A DNA stretch of 64,000 nt from Prosthecobacter vanneervenii (GCF_014203095.1 NZ_JACHIG010000002.1:115695-179694); one strand, 5' to 3'; shown: positions 1-8,769, counted from the stretch's first letter. Program-made: numbers and translations. Notes: generated by a model from the sequence alone, not told the origin.

Positions 1-141
1 CGTACGTTCGCGCAGCGCCTCCTCGGGCTCGTTTTGCAGCTGCGCTTCGATGCGGTTGATCTCGGCCACCACGGGCTGGAGCTTGCGCACGGTGCGCTGG
101 TTCTTGGTGCCGATGATTTTTTTGATGATCCAGTTGAACAT
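1..141 (-). CDS. secA: SecA preprotein translocase ATPase, N-terminal 47 residues only (runs off the window)
   Basis: The minus-strand reading starts MFNWIIKKIIGTKNQR and continues through a VVAEINRIEAQL segment. This is the conserved amphipathic N-terminus of SecA, the cytoplasmic ATPase that drives Sec-dependent export through SecYEG. The start codon is at 139-141 and the frame is open to the window edge, so the motor domains lie outside. No other family is expected to begin this way, but only 47 residues are visible. Confidence 0.88.
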   Translation of the reverse strand, partial: MFNWIIKKIIGTKNQRTVRKLQPVVAEINRIEAQLQNEPEEALRERT

Positions 142-241
142 GGGGAAATAAGATACGACGCCCGGCCTGCAATGGTCGGAACGGAGGGACGCCGAATGTG
201 GCGGATGTCAGCCAGTGCGCAAGGACTCAAACGCGCTGTCT

Positions 242-484
242 TTAGCGGAGTACCACGTCTTTGACCCGCCGTGGGATCATCGCGCTGCGCACCACGTCCG
301 GACTCACACTGCGCAGGAAATCGAGCAAAACCACGGGAGATTCCACGATCATGCGCTCGATCTGGTCGCGCCGGTGCGTCCAGCGGGAGTTGCGGTGCAG
401 GTATTCCAGGTCGGCCAGGATTTCCTCCACATCGCCCTCGCTGAAACCGGCGAGCTGGAATGCGTAGGGGTCAAGGAGTGGCAT
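242..484 (-). CDS. Small hypothetical protein, 80 aa
   Basis: A soluble-looking acidic/basic 80-residue protein starting MPLLDPYAFQLAGFSEGDVEE and ending RRVKDVVLR. It has no signal peptide, membrane segment or motif that I recognise. The frame is open up to 565, but those 27 extra residues are Ser/Cys/Arg-rich and non-protein-like, so I place the start at the internal ATG at 484. There is no clear Shine-Dalgarno site before it. It is codirectional with secA but separated by 100 bp. Function unknown. Confidence 0.5.
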   Translation of the reverse strand: MPLLDPYAFQLAGFSEGDVEEILADLEYLHRNSRWTHRRDQIERMIVESPVVLLDFLRSVSPDVVRSAMIPRRVKDVVLR

Positions 485-629
485 GGCGTGGCAGGGGTGG
501 AATGGGCCGGATGAAATCGAGAATGCGCGCGCCGACAAGCGCTTCGATGCGCATTTTTTTGGCAACGAGTGACATTGACCATGGTTGTCATGTAGCTTTT
601 TGGCCGCACCTCACGTTTACTGGCAGCTC

Positions 630-2945
630 ATGCCCCGCATCCTCTGGCAGAACATCCACAGCACCTGGCTCGCCGCCGTGGTGGTCGTGGTCGTCCTCGC
701 GCTGCTCTGGCTGGGCTACCGCCGCAGCCCGCTGCGTGGCTGGCGCAAAGTGGCCGCCATGCTCTGCAAGCTGGCCGCCCTCTCCCTTCTGGCCCTCTGC
801 CTGCTGGACCCGCTGTGGACCAGGCAGCAGCCCAAGAAAGGCGAGAATGAAATCATTGTGCTGGTGGACACCAGCGCCTCCCTGGAAACAGCGGAAAAAC
901 CCGGAGAGTCCACCCGCGCCGCGCAGGTGACAGCCGCACTCAATGATGGCCAGGAGGATGCCGCATGGATTCGCTCTCTGAGTGAAGACTTCCGACTCCG
1001 CCTCATGACCGCGGGCGCGCAGACGCAGAGCGTGCCGCATTTCCACACTCTTAAATACGATGGCACACGCTCAGACCTCTGCCGCACGCTCATGACACTG
1101 CGCAACGGCGGCAGCAATCTCGCCGCCGTGGTGCTCGTCAGCGATGGCAATGCCACCGATGCCTCCGCGTGGAAGGCGCAGGCGGGTGGCGCGCCCGTCT
1201 TCACCGTGCTGGCCGGAAAGCAGTCCCCTGCCCCGGACCTCGCCATCCTGGACGCCACGGTGGCTACCAGCCCTTTTGAGGACGCGCCCATCACCCTGAC
1301 CTCGCGTGTTTCCGCCCGTGGCCTGAGCGGCAAACAGGCCACGCTTTCCGCGCTGGATGAGCAGGGAAAGGCGGTGGTGACGGAAAAGATCATCTTTAAT
1401 GGAGACTCGCCGCAGACACTGCGCCTGCGCATCCCTGTGGCCAAGCCGGGCGTGACCTTTCACAAACTGGAGCTCAAGACCGAAGGAGTGCAGGAGGCCA
1501 CGCTGGCCAACAACACCCGTCTGCTGGCGGCGGATCGCGGCGCGGGGCCCTACCGCGTACTCTATCTCGCAGGCCGTCCGAATTGGGAGTACAAGTTTCT
1601 GCGCCGTGCGATCGCCGGAGATGACGACATCCAGATGCCCAGCCTCGTGCGCATCGCCAAACGGGAGCCCAAGTTTGAATGGCGTGGCCACGCCGGGGAG
1701 AGCACCAATCCTATCTTCCGTGGCTTTGGTGCCAAGGACGGCGATGAGGCCCAGCGCTACGACCAGCCCGTGCTCATTCGCCTGGGCACGCGTGATGCCA
1801 GGGAGCTGAGCGACGGCTTCCCCAAGGCCGCCGAGGATCTCTTCAGCGAGTACCGCGCCATCATCATCGATGACCTGGAGTCGGCCTTCTTCACCCAGGA
1901 GCAGATGCACCTGATCCAGCGCTTTGTCAGCGAGCGCGGCGGCGCGCTGCTCATGCTCGGCGGTCAGGAGTGCTACCAGGCGGGCGGGTATGACCACACC
2001 CCCATCGGCAGCATGCTGCCCGTGTATCTGGACCGCACCAGCACCACGGGCCCGATGGTGGATGCCCGCTTTAATTTGACGCGTGAAGGCTGGCTCGAGC
2101 CCTGGATGCGCCTGCGCACCGACCGCGCTGAGGATGAGAAGCGCCTGGCCTCCATGCCGCCCTTCTTTTCCATCAATCAGACCTTTTCCATCAAGCCGGG
2201 GGCCAGCATCCTGGCCACGGTGTCTGATGGAGTGCAGCCCGCCGTGCCAGCCATCGTCTCGCAGCGCTTTGGCGAGGGGCGCGTGGGCAGCGTGCTGGTG
2301 GCGGACCTCTGGCGCTGGGGCATGAAGGACGAGGAGCAGCGCAAGGACATGGAGCGTGCCTGGCGTCAGCTCATGCGCTGGCTTGTGGTGGATGTGGCAG
2401 ACAGCGTCACCCTCGCCGCAGAAACCGACGCCGCCGACCGCGAGCGTGTGAAGCTCTCCGTGCGTGTGCGCGACCGCGCTTTCAAGCCGCATGGAGACGC
2501 GATGGTGAAGATCGAGGTCACGCAGCCCGATGGCAAAAAATCGCAGCTCTTTGCCGAGCCCAGCCTCAAGGAAGCGGGGCTGTTTGAGACCGAGTTCTTT
2601 GCCAGCACTCAGGGAAACTACCGCGCCACCGCCACTGTCGAAGACATGGAAAAGCACGCCACCCTCGGCACCCGCGCCACCGGCTGGACGCACGATCCGC
2701 AAGCCGTGGAGTTCAGCCGTCTGGAACCCGGCAAGGCCATGATGCAGCGCATCGCCACCGAGACCGGCGGACAGATGCTCGCGCTGGAGGAGATCTCCAG
2801 GCTGCCCGACCTGCTGAAAAACATCCGCGTGCCAGTGGAGGTCACGCTTTCCACCCCGCTGTGGCACACGCCCTGGATCTTCCTCGCGCTGCTGCTTCTC
2901 ATCGGTGCGGAGTGGTATCTGCGTAGAAAAGGAGGCATGGCATGA
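630..2945 (+). CDS. Membrane-anchored vWA / glutamine-amidotransferase-like protein, 771 aa
   Basis: Two N-terminal membrane helices (about residues 11-30 and 41-60) lead into a periplasmic region. A vWA-like strand there ends in DTSAS (80-84), which matches the DxSxS metal site. A central segment from YRVLYLAGRPNWEYKFLRRAI to GGALLMLGGQE resembles the class I glutamine-amidotransferase-like domain of large PVC membrane proteins. A final helix sits at about 745-765. Proteins of this architecture usually belong to MoxR/DUF58/Bat-like modules, but no MoxR is present here. The open frame reaches a TTG at 585, but the ATG at 630 directly precedes the membrane anchor. The stop overlaps the next start, so the two genes are probably translated together. 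Exact role unknown. Confidence 0.72.
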   Translation: MPRILWQNIHSTWLAAVVVVVVLALLWLGYRRSPLRGWRKVAAMLCKLAALSLLALCLLDPLWTRQQPKKGENEIIVLVDTSASLETAEKPGESTRAAQVTAALNDGQEDAAWIRSLSEDFRLRLMTAGAQTQSVPHFHTLKYDGTRSDLCRTLMTLRNGGSNLAAVVLVSDGNATDASAWKAQAGGAPVFTVLAGKQSPAPDLAILDATVATSPFEDAPITLTSRVSARGLSGKQATLSALDEQGKAVVTEKIIFNGDSPQTLRLRIPVAKPGVTFHKLELKTEGVQEATLANNTRLLAADRGAGPYRVLYLAGRPNWEYKFLRRAIAGDDDIQMPSLVRIAKREPKFEWRGHAGESTNPIFRGFGAKDGDEAQRYDQPVLIRLGTRDARELSDGFPKAAEDLFSEYRAIIIDDLESAFFTQEQMHLIQRFVSERGGALLMLGGQECYQAGGYDHTPIGSMLPVYLDRTSTTGPMVDARFNLTREGWLEPWMRLRTDRAEDEKRLASMPPFFSINQTFSIKPGASILATVSDGVQPAVPAIVSQRFGEGRVGSVLVADLWRWGMKDEEQRKDMERAWRQLMRWLVVDVADSVTLAAETDAADRERVKLSVRVRDRAFKPHGDAMVKIEVTQPDGKKSQLFAEPSLKEAGLFETEFFASTQGNYRATATVEDMEKHATLGTRATGWTHDPQAVEFSRLEPGKAMMQRIATETGGQMLALEEISRLPDLLKNIRVPVEVTLSTPLWHTPWIFLALLLLIGAEWYLRRKGGMA

Positions 2946-3889
2946 TGAAAGATCGGATCGCACTAAAGTCCTGGGCCACACTCTGCCTCATCATGGCCTG
3001 CATGCAGCTCCATGCTGCCCCGCGTGCGCTGGAGGTCGTCATCGTGGTCGGCGCGTCCGGCACAGAGGAATATGGCAAGAAATTCCAAACGCAGGTCACC
3101 GCCTGGACCAACGCCTGCACCAAAGCTAGCGTGCCCGCCAAGATCATCCGTGGCGAAAAGACCACTGAGGACCTCGCGCAAACGCTCGCGACTGCGGATG
3201 CCACACACTCGCTCTGGCTGGTGCTCATTGGCCACGGCACCTTTGACGGGCGCGATGCCAAGTTCAACGCCGAGGGACCGGACCTCGACGTGAAGCAGCT
3301 CGCCGGATGGCTCAAGCCGCTGAAGCAGGAGATCGCCGTGATCCACACTGCCTCCTCCAGCGGCGGCTTTTTAAAGGCGCTCTCAGGCAAAGGCCGCATC
3401 GTCATCACCTCCACCAAGAGCCCCGACGAAGTCTTCTATGCCCGCTTTGGCGAGCACTTTGCCGAAGCCATCGGCGGACTGCCGGAGGCGGACCTGGATC
3501 AGGACAAGCAAGTCTCCCTGCTCGAAGCCTTCCGCCATGCCAGCAAGACTGTCGCTCTCTTCTATGAAAACGAAGGTCGCCTCGCCACCGAGCACGCCCT
3601 GCTCGAAGACAACGGTGACGGCATCGGCACCCGCAGCGAAGTGCTCGCTTCCGACACTCCGCCTGCCACAGCCACCGCCCTCGATGGTGAACGCGCCGCC
3701 CAGCTCGTCCTCGTACTCAGCCCCGAGGAGCAGCAGCTCACCGACACCCAGCGCACCACCCGCGATGCCCTTGAGCGCGAGCTGAAGACGCTCAAGGAAC
3801 AGCGTGCCAAGATGAAAGAAGACGACTACTACACCCAGCTCGAAGCCATCCTGCTCAAGCTGGGCGCAGTGTACGAGACCAAGTCATAA
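2942..3889 (+). CDS. Secreted legumain/caspase-fold protein lacking the catalytic cysteine, 315 aa
   Basis: A signal peptide (1-26) is followed by a clan CD-like core: strand LWLVLIGHGTFDG with the expected histidine at H98, then strand IAVIHTASSSGGF, where active enzymes of the clan have a Cys before S/G. The nucleophile position is Ser (about 138-140). An EF-hand-like loop D184-D186-D188-Q190-E195 and a second DNGDG loop (223-227) suggest calcium binding. The C-terminus (265-310) is a charged, coiled-coil-like helix. Its start ATG at 2942 overlaps the upstream TGA and has GGAGG at 2931-2935. Pairing with the vWA protein suggests one functional unit. Whether it is a protease is doubtful. Confidence 0.7.
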   Translation: MMKDRIALKSWATLCLIMACMQLHAAPRALEVVIVVGASGTEEYGKKFQTQVTAWTNACTKASVPAKIIRGEKTTEDLAQTLATADATHSLWLVLIGHGTFDGRDAKFNAEGPDLDVKQLAGWLKPLKQEIAVIHTASSSGGFLKALSGKGRIVITSTKSPDEVFYARFGEHFAEAIGGLPEADLDQDKQVSLLEAFRHASKTVALFYENEGRLATEHALLEDNGDGIGTRSEVLASDTPPATATALDGERAAQLVLVLSPEEQQLTDTQRTTRDALERELKTLKEQRAKMKEDDYYTQLEAILLKLGAVYETKS

Positions 3890-3988
3890 TCTTGAAGCAG
3901 AGATCCACTGAGATGGGAGTAAAGATGATGATAATCCAAGCCATCATTCTTGGCATGTCGAGTTTTGTCGCCTCTGGCCGTAGTCTCG

Positions 3989-4507
3989 ATGACCATGCTG
4001 TTTCCTGAGATTATCACTGCCACACTGCTTGCCGGTCGAATGCCGCTCACGGCGTTCTTTGCCAGCGTGACGCGGGATTTTCACCTGGCGGAGGATATTT
4101 TCCAGGAGGTGTGTGTGAAGGCGATCGGCCGGGGGGAGAGCTTTGAAAGTGCGGCGCATCTGATGAACTGGGCGCGGCTGGCGGGGAAGAACCGGGCGAT
4201 CGACATCCTGCGGACGCGGGAGGGGCGCTGCGTGGGCCTGAGTGATGAAATGCTGGCGCTGCTGGCGGAGGAATGGCCGGACACGGCGCAGGCGGATGCG
4301 ATGCGGCTGGCGCTGGATGTGTGCCTGACGCGGATCACGCCGAACAACCGGGAGCTGCTGCGGCTGCGCTACTTTGAGCAGCGGCCCTGCGCGGAGGTGG
4401 CCGCGATGATGGGGCGCAAGATCGAAACGGTTTACCAGGCGCTGGCGCGCCTGCACAAGGCTCTGGGCGACTGCATCCGTGGGCGCCTGCAATCTGAATC
4501 CGCCTAA
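3989..4507 (+). CDS. ECF-type RNA polymerase sigma factor, 172 aa
   Basis: Region 2 is visible as DFHLAEDIFQEVCVKAI followed by NWARLAGKNRAIDILR. Region 4 is visible as LRLRYFEQRPCAEVAAMMGRKIETVYQALARLHKAL, a helix-turn-helix. The length is normal for group 4 sigma-70 factors. I chose the ATG at 3989; another ATG lies at 3995. The TAA stop shares its last base with the ATG of the membrane anti-sigma gene (TAATG), so the two are translationally coupled. The protein would direct RNA polymerase to a regulon that probably includes the secreted hydrolases downstream. Confidence 0.85.
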   Translation: MTMLFPEIITATLLAGRMPLTAFFASVTRDFHLAEDIFQEVCVKAIGRGESFESAAHLMNWARLAGKNRAIDILRTREGRCVGLSDEMLALLAEEWPDTAQADAMRLALDVCLTRITPNNRELLRLRYFEQRPCAEVAAMMGRKIETVYQALARLHKALGDCIRGRLQSESA

Positions 4508-5427
4508 TGAACGACTCTGATTTTCTCACTCTGCTGATGCGTCATCAAGACGGCACGCTCATGCCGGATGAGCTGGCGGCGCTGGAGGCGGCGATGCGAG
4601 AGGATGCGGGGCGACGACGGCTGTTTGCAGAGACGCAAGTGAGATCGATGGCGCTGCATGAGCATTTCCGCCGGGATGCGTTTCAGAGGCCGGGGCCGCC
4701 GCAACGGCGTGCGCGGTGGTTCACACGGCCTGTGGCGGCGATGGCGGCGATGGCGGCGGGCCTGGCGCTGGGGCTTTTCTGCGCCTCGTTGGTGTGGGCG
4801 ATCTCGGCGCCGCGGATGACGAGCGAGAGGCTCTTTGCGCTGATGAACGGGGGCTTTGAGGAAAGCAGCCTGGGGCGCGGCTTTCCGCGCGAGACGGGTG
4901 TGTGGAGCGGTGATGAGGCGGCGATCCGCGAGGGGCGGCTGGAGTTCCTGGCCACGGGCAGTGATGATGCGGACCCGAGCGCGCGGGCGATCTCCTGCGA
5001 TGTGTTTCAACTGGTGGATCTGCGGCCGCTGCGCAAAAGTGCTGGGGCTGGAGGGGACCCGATGCTGGAGCTGAGCGCGAGGTTTGCGGATGCACGCGCG
5101 GCGGGCACAAACCCCTCGGTGACGTTTTTCTGCCAGATCTACCTTTTCAGCGGTGATCCCGCACTGATGCACCAGACGTGGCCCAGGAGCATCCAGGAGG
5201 CGCTGGCGAGCGGCAGCGCCCAGGTGACGACGCTGGGCAGGGACGCGCATGGGACGCGCACGCTGACGGCGCGCTGCCTGCTGCCTGCGGAGGCGGATTT
5301 TGCCGTGGCCCAGATCGTGGCGCGACCGAATCTGCGCCCGGCAAAACTCGAAGGCCTGAGTGCCGATGATGTGAAGCTGACCCTGAAAACCGCGCCTGAA
5401 CTGCCTGTCCGAATTGTACAACGATGA
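4507..5427 (+). CDS. FecR-like membrane anti-sigma / signal-transducing protein, 306 aa
   Basis: A cytosolic N-terminus (1-75) with the MxxHQDGTLxxDELAALEAAMREDAGRRRLFAE pattern typical of FecR-type anti-sigma domains precedes one membrane helix (about 79-100). The motif LALGLFCASLVWAISAPRM lies at the membrane. The exported part contains GGFEESS and GVWSGDEAAI. The same landmarks recur in the protein at 18426-19397, so the two are paralogues. It probably sequesters the sigma factor encoded just upstream and releases it on an extracytoplasmic signal. Its last codons overlap the start of the SGNH hydrolase gene (ATGA). Confidence 0.75.
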   Translation: MNDSDFLTLLMRHQDGTLMPDELAALEAAMREDAGRRRLFAETQVRSMALHEHFRRDAFQRPGPPQRRARWFTRPVAAMAAMAAGLALGLFCASLVWAISAPRMTSERLFALMNGGFEESSLGRGFPRETGVWSGDEAAIREGRLEFLATGSDDADPSARAISCDVFQLVDLRPLRKSAGAGGDPMLELSARFADARAAGTNPSVTFFCQIYLFSGDPALMHQTWPRSIQEALASGSAQVTTLGRDAHGTRTLTARCLLPAEADFAVAQIVARPNLRPAKLEGLSADDVKLTLKTAPELPVRIVQR

Positions 5428-6260
5428 AAAAGACCGCCCTACTCCTGTGCCTGAGCACCCACTTGTCCGCCCTTGAATATCCGCACCAGACGGATGAGCC
5501 GCAGAAGAGCGGCTGGCCGCTGACGGCGGAAGAGCGCGCGTACATCATCGACAAGCCGGAACACGAGCGGCGGCCGGGGCGTGAGGTGAACCAGCACCTG
5601 CCGCAGCTCTGGCCGGTGGTGCCGAGCGCGGGGTACTTCGGAGGGGACTCGTGGCTGAAGCTGCACGAGGCGCATGTGAAGACGGTGCGGGAAAACCAGG
5701 GGCCGGTGGATGTGCTGCTGGTGGGCGACAGCATCACCATCCAGTGGGGCGACTCATGGCGGAAGCATTTTCCGGATCTGAGAGCGGTGAACATCGGGAT
5801 CGGCGGGGACAAAACGCAGAACGTGCTCTGGCGGCTGGACCATGGCGGGGTGGAGGGGCTGGAGCCGAAGGCGATCGTGCTGATGATCGGGAACAACAAC
5901 ATGTTCTTCACGCCCGAGACGGGCGTGGAGGCTGCTGCGAAAGGCATCGAGATGTGCGTGAAAAATCTGCGCGAGAAGTTTCCGCAGGCGCCGCTGATCG
6001 TGGCGAAGATCCTGCCTGCGCATGCACCGGGCGCGGCCTTTTATGAAGACATCAAGAAGACGAACGCGGCGCTGGATGCGCTGAAGCTGGAGAGCGATGC
6101 GAAGGTGCGGGTGCTGGACCTGACGGCGGGCTTTACCAACGCCGACGGCACGCTGAAGAAAGACCTGTACACCCCGGACAACATCCACCTCTCTCCGGCT
6201 GGGTATGCGGAGTATGCGGCGAAGCTGAAGCCGCTGCTGCAGGCGGGTGCGGGCAACTGA
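5424..6260 (+). CDS. Secreted SGNH/GDSL-family hydrolase, 278 aa
   Basis: A short signal peptide (1-17) is followed by the SGNH blocks in order: VLLVGDSIT (block I, nucleophile Ser), NIGIGGDKTQN (block II Gly), MIGNNN (block III Asn) and DNIHLSPAGY (block V Asp/His). All four catalytic positions are present, so it is probably an active esterase, such as a carbohydrate acetylesterase or lysophospholipase-like enzyme. Its start overlaps the anti-sigma stop by ATGA, which makes it the third member of a coupled unit and a likely output of that sigma factor. The substrate cannot be read from the sequence. Confidence 0.82.
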   Translation: MKKTALLLCLSTHLSALEYPHQTDEPQKSGWPLTAEERAYIIDKPEHERRPGREVNQHLPQLWPVVPSAGYFGGDSWLKLHEAHVKTVRENQGPVDVLLVGDSITIQWGDSWRKHFPDLRAVNIGIGGDKTQNVLWRLDHGGVEGLEPKAIVLMIGNNNMFFTPETGVEAAAKGIEMCVKNLREKFPQAPLIVAKILPAHAPGAAFYEDIKKTNAALDALKLESDAKVRVLDLTAGFTNADGTLKKDLYTPDNIHLSPAGYAEYAAKLKPLLQAGAGN

Positions 6261-6276
6261 CACGGCCTTGAACAAG

Positions 6277-7494
6277 ATGATTCGCAAACTCCTGCAAATC
6301 GTGGCGGTGCTGGCTCTCGCCGCGCAGCATGCGCAAGCACGGGAGCAGTATCTGCTGCTGAACTACTCGACGGCGCTGAACGCACCGCAGCAGGCGGAGG
6401 AGATGATGCGCTATGTGCGTGACCGCTTTGGAGCGGCGAACCGCGCCTCGCGGCTGAAGACGGGAGTGGCGATCCTCTACACACCGAAGGAGCAGGTGGC
6501 GGAGACAGCGGCGAGGCTGCGTGCGGACCTGGAGCTGGCGCGGCAGATGGAGGTGCCTGTGCTGATCCAGGTGGACACGGAGAACTGGCTGCCGGAGGCG
6601 CTGACGAACTGGTTTGATCCCTCGAAGCCGGGCTATGCCCCGGACAAGGTGCATGATGTGGAGTGGACGGGCTGGACGCCGGACACGGCGGTGAAGATCT
6701 GCTGGCGCAACTGGGGGACGATGCTGCGCGTGGGCCCGCACCCGAACCTGCTGAGCCCGCGATTTCAGGCGTGGGAGAAGTCCATCTACGAGGCGCTGGT
6801 GCCGGTGGTGGTGGAGTGGGTGAAGGCGCTGCCGGCGGAAAAGCAGTGGCTTTTTGCCGGCTGGAAGTGCGGCTGGGAAACCTCGCCCAACAGCCAGTAT
6901 GCTTATTTCAAGAACGGCAACTCTTACCTGACCCGCAGTGATGACCCGAAGTGGATCGATGCTGACAAGGAGCTCATCGGGTACAATGCGGCGAGGACGG
7001 GCGGCTTTCAGACAAGCGGGGTGCTCAGCTACGAGCGCACCTACGATGTCTTCATGAAGATCATCGGCGCGCATCTTTCCTATCTGGCGAAGACGGCGCG
7101 CGGGCTCGGGCTGCCGCGCGAGAAGATCTTTGTGCACACGATCGCCCAGGGGGTGGACCGGTATAACGTGGAGTCGCAGTTCAATGCGGACAGCAATCCC
7201 GCGCCCTCGTTTTACGGCAAGCCCACGGGATCGCTGCGCGACAACGCAAGCTTCATGCGCTGCCTGACGCAAGCGCGGAAGGAACTCGGGGCCACGGGCT
7301 ATGGCATCGGCGAATTTGTGTTTGGTGCGAAGGATTACGCGGCGTGGCATGGGTGGTTCAGCGACAAGCTGGCCGGGGACCCTGACCTGATCTTTGCCGC
7401 GCTGTACAACTACGACACGCTGCGAGGTCATGCGGAGATCGAGCGTGCGCTGCTGGATGCGATGGCCGCGGCTCCGGCGAGCGGTGGAAAATGA
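6277..7494 (+). CDS. Secreted protein, possible glycoside-hydrolase-like (TIM-barrel) fold, 405 aa
   Basis: A clear signal peptide (MIRKLLQIVAVLALAAQHAQA) precedes a protein rich in Trp and Tyr with barrel-like strand/helix alternation, for example VLIQVDTENWLPEAL, WLFAGWKCGWE and GYGIGEFVFGAKD. It resembles secreted PVC proteins with a glycoside-hydrolase-like fold, but I cannot assign a family or point to catalytic residues with certainty. An open frame extends 30 bases upstream, but the ATG at 6277 directly precedes the signal peptide. It follows the SGNH hydrolase by 16 bp and probably shares its transcript, consistent with polysaccharide or cell-envelope processing. Confidence 0.6.
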   Translation: MIRKLLQIVAVLALAAQHAQAREQYLLLNYSTALNAPQQAEEMMRYVRDRFGAANRASRLKTGVAILYTPKEQVAETAARLRADLELARQMEVPVLIQVDTENWLPEALTNWFDPSKPGYAPDKVHDVEWTGWTPDTAVKICWRNWGTMLRVGPHPNLLSPRFQAWEKSIYEALVPVVVEWVKALPAEKQWLFAGWKCGWETSPNSQYAYFKNGNSYLTRSDDPKWIDADKELIGYNAARTGGFQTSGVLSYERTYDVFMKIIGAHLSYLAKTARGLGLPREKIFVHTIAQGVDRYNVESQFNADSNPAPSFYGKPTGSLRDNASFMRCLTQARKELGATGYGIGEFVFGAKDYAAWHGWFSDKLAGDPDLIFAALYNYDTLRGHAEIERALLDAMAAAPASGGK

Positions 7495-7569
7495 AGGAAG
7501 AGGAATGCCGCCCAGCATGGAGCCCTGTCGCTCAATCCAGGGTGGCGTCACCAGCAATGGTGCTGAACA

Positions 7570-8292
7570 TCATGGATGGATCAGGGCCCAGCATGCCATG
7601 ACGAGCATGAGTGCGTCTTCGATGATGGTGACAGTGGACATGGGCAGATTGAACACCGTGCCAAGGCAGGCGCAGCGTATGGCTTTCCTAGACATCACCG
7701 CCCTGAGCACGCCCAGCAGGCTAACGCCCATGACCAGCGCCGTGATGGCATTCACACAAGCGGGTTGCACGTTAGCCAAGTAGGCGAGGCCGAGAAGGAG
7801 CTCGATAAAGGGATACACGAATCCATACGATGGCAGCACCTTGGCCACGAGATCGTAGCTGCGGTAGGCATCGCTAAAGCCGCGCAGGTCGAGCATTTTA
7901 AAGAAGGAAAAAGCGATGAAGAAGCCGCCCATGAAAAGCCGCATGGAGAGCGCCGGATCAAAGTCGCCCTGCATCACATTCACCGCCGTGATGACCAGCA
8001 GCAGATAGCTCAAAAGGATGATGAGCGGACGGTAAGTGCGGGTGCTTTTGGCGGGCAGCTCGGATTCTTCAGGAGCAGCCGGGGCGGCCACCTGATACTT
8101 CCCCAGAGGACGCAGCCACTCGTTCATTTCCTCATCGCTAAGCACATGATTGGTCCTGATGCTGGCCTGGGGAGGATGCAGGGTGACGACAGCTTCGGTG
8201 ATGTCTGGATGCTTCTGCAGCCTTGTGGTGATTTTTTCCACGCAGGAGGTGCAGGACAAGCCGGTGAGTTCGAATTTCTGTGGAAGGTTCAT
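7570..8292 (-). CDS. HMA domain fused to a MauE/DoxX-type membrane protein, 240 aa
   Basis: Residues 1-70 form a heavy-metal-associated domain with the binding motif GLSCTSC (C14, C17). After a linker come four hydrophobic helices (about 88-108, 115-135, 150-185, 195-235) resembling MauE/DoxX-like proteins, and a Cys pair RCACLG near the end. The HMA part would bind Cu(I) or a similar metal, and the membrane part may couple this to thiol redox chemistry. It is the last gene of the minus-strand copper operon. The ATG at 8292 has an A/C-rich leader without a Shine-Dalgarno site. Confidence 0.78.
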   Translation of the reverse strand: MNLPQKFELTGLSCTSCVEKITTRLQKHPDITEAVVTLHPPQASIRTNHVLSDEEMNEWLRPLGKYQVAAPAAPEESELPAKSTRTYRPLIILLSYLLLVITAVNVMQGDFDPALSMRLFMGGFFIAFSFFKMLDLRGFSDAYRSYDLVAKVLPSYGFVYPFIELLLGLAYLANVQPACVNAITALVMGVSLLGVLRAVMSRKAIRCACLGTVFNLPMSTVTIIEDALMLVMACWALIHP

Positions 8293-8378
8293 GGATTGAT
8301 CGTGGTTGGATAGAGGGTCGTCGAAAGGGGCGCCCCTTCCCTACCGCTCAGTCAGAAGGAAAAGACCAGCGAGCAAGA

Positions 8379-8403
8379 CCGCCTGCGGCGCGTGCGCAGG
8401 CGG
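8379..8403 (-). terminator. GC-rich hairpin between two copper-operon genes
   Basis: Perfect 9-bp arms CCGCCTGCG and CGCAGGCGG enclose a 7-base loop. The hairpin lies in the 129-bp gap downstream of the Cys-rich lipoprotein gene and upstream of the HMA gene. There is no T-run after it on the minus strand, so it may be an attenuator, an RNA-stability element or a factor-dependent terminator rather than a classic intrinsic terminator. Confidence 0.45.
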
Positions 8404-8421
8404 CATTTACCCTGGCGTGGA

Positions 8422-8733
8422 TCAGTGGCCGGTGCAGTGGTGCAGAGTACCGCCGCAGGTCTTGCATGTATGCTTGGTCATGCTGCCGTTTTTCAGCATG
8501 GCCACGACCTGGTTTTCACAGTCTGCACAGCTCATGCTGTCAGAGTGCTTCAGAGTCACGAGCCCCTTCGGGCCGGGGCCGGTGGAGGCTGGAGACATGA
8601 AGTGAACGGTGTGGCATTTGGTGCATGTCACTGCGCTGTGTGGCGCAGAGGCGGGAGCCTGGCAGGAGGCGAGCATCAGCGCGCTGAGCGCACTGATGCC
8701 GAGGAGGGCGGTACGGATGAGTTTCGTTTTCAT
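8422..8733 (-). CDS. Cys-rich metal-binding-like lipoprotein, 103 aa
   Basis: A lipobox LASC (acylated C24) follows a hydrophobic leader. The mature part has three CxxC pairs (C37/C40 in TCTKCHTVHF, C69/C72 in SCADCENQ, C90/C93 in CKTCGG) and a terminal HHC. This suggests a membrane-anchored metal-binding or thiol-redox protein. Its place between a copper oxidase and an HMA protein suggests copper. I know no named family for it. The start at 8733 has an A/C-rich leader ending CACACC directly before the ATG. The open frame continues upstream, but that extension is not protein-like. Confidence 0.72.
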   Translation of the reverse strand: MKTKLIRTALLGISALSALMLASCQAPASAPHSAVTCTKCHTVHFMSPASTGPGPKGLVTLKHSDSMSCADCENQVVAMLKNGSMTKHTCKTCGGTLHHCTGH

Positions 8734-8769
8734 GGTGTGTTTGCGTTTATGTTTGTGTTTGTCTTGAGG

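Noticed and set aside
585-629. TTG start for the vWA protein at 585
   Set aside because: The extra 15 residues are Cys/Trp/His-rich and unlike a signal anchor. The ATG at 630 starts directly before the first helix.
1071-2981. A 636-codon minus-strand frame over the vWA protein gene
   Set aside because: Antisense shadow with low-complexity His/Gly/Ala composition and no motif; the plus-strand protein has the vWA, GATase and membrane features.
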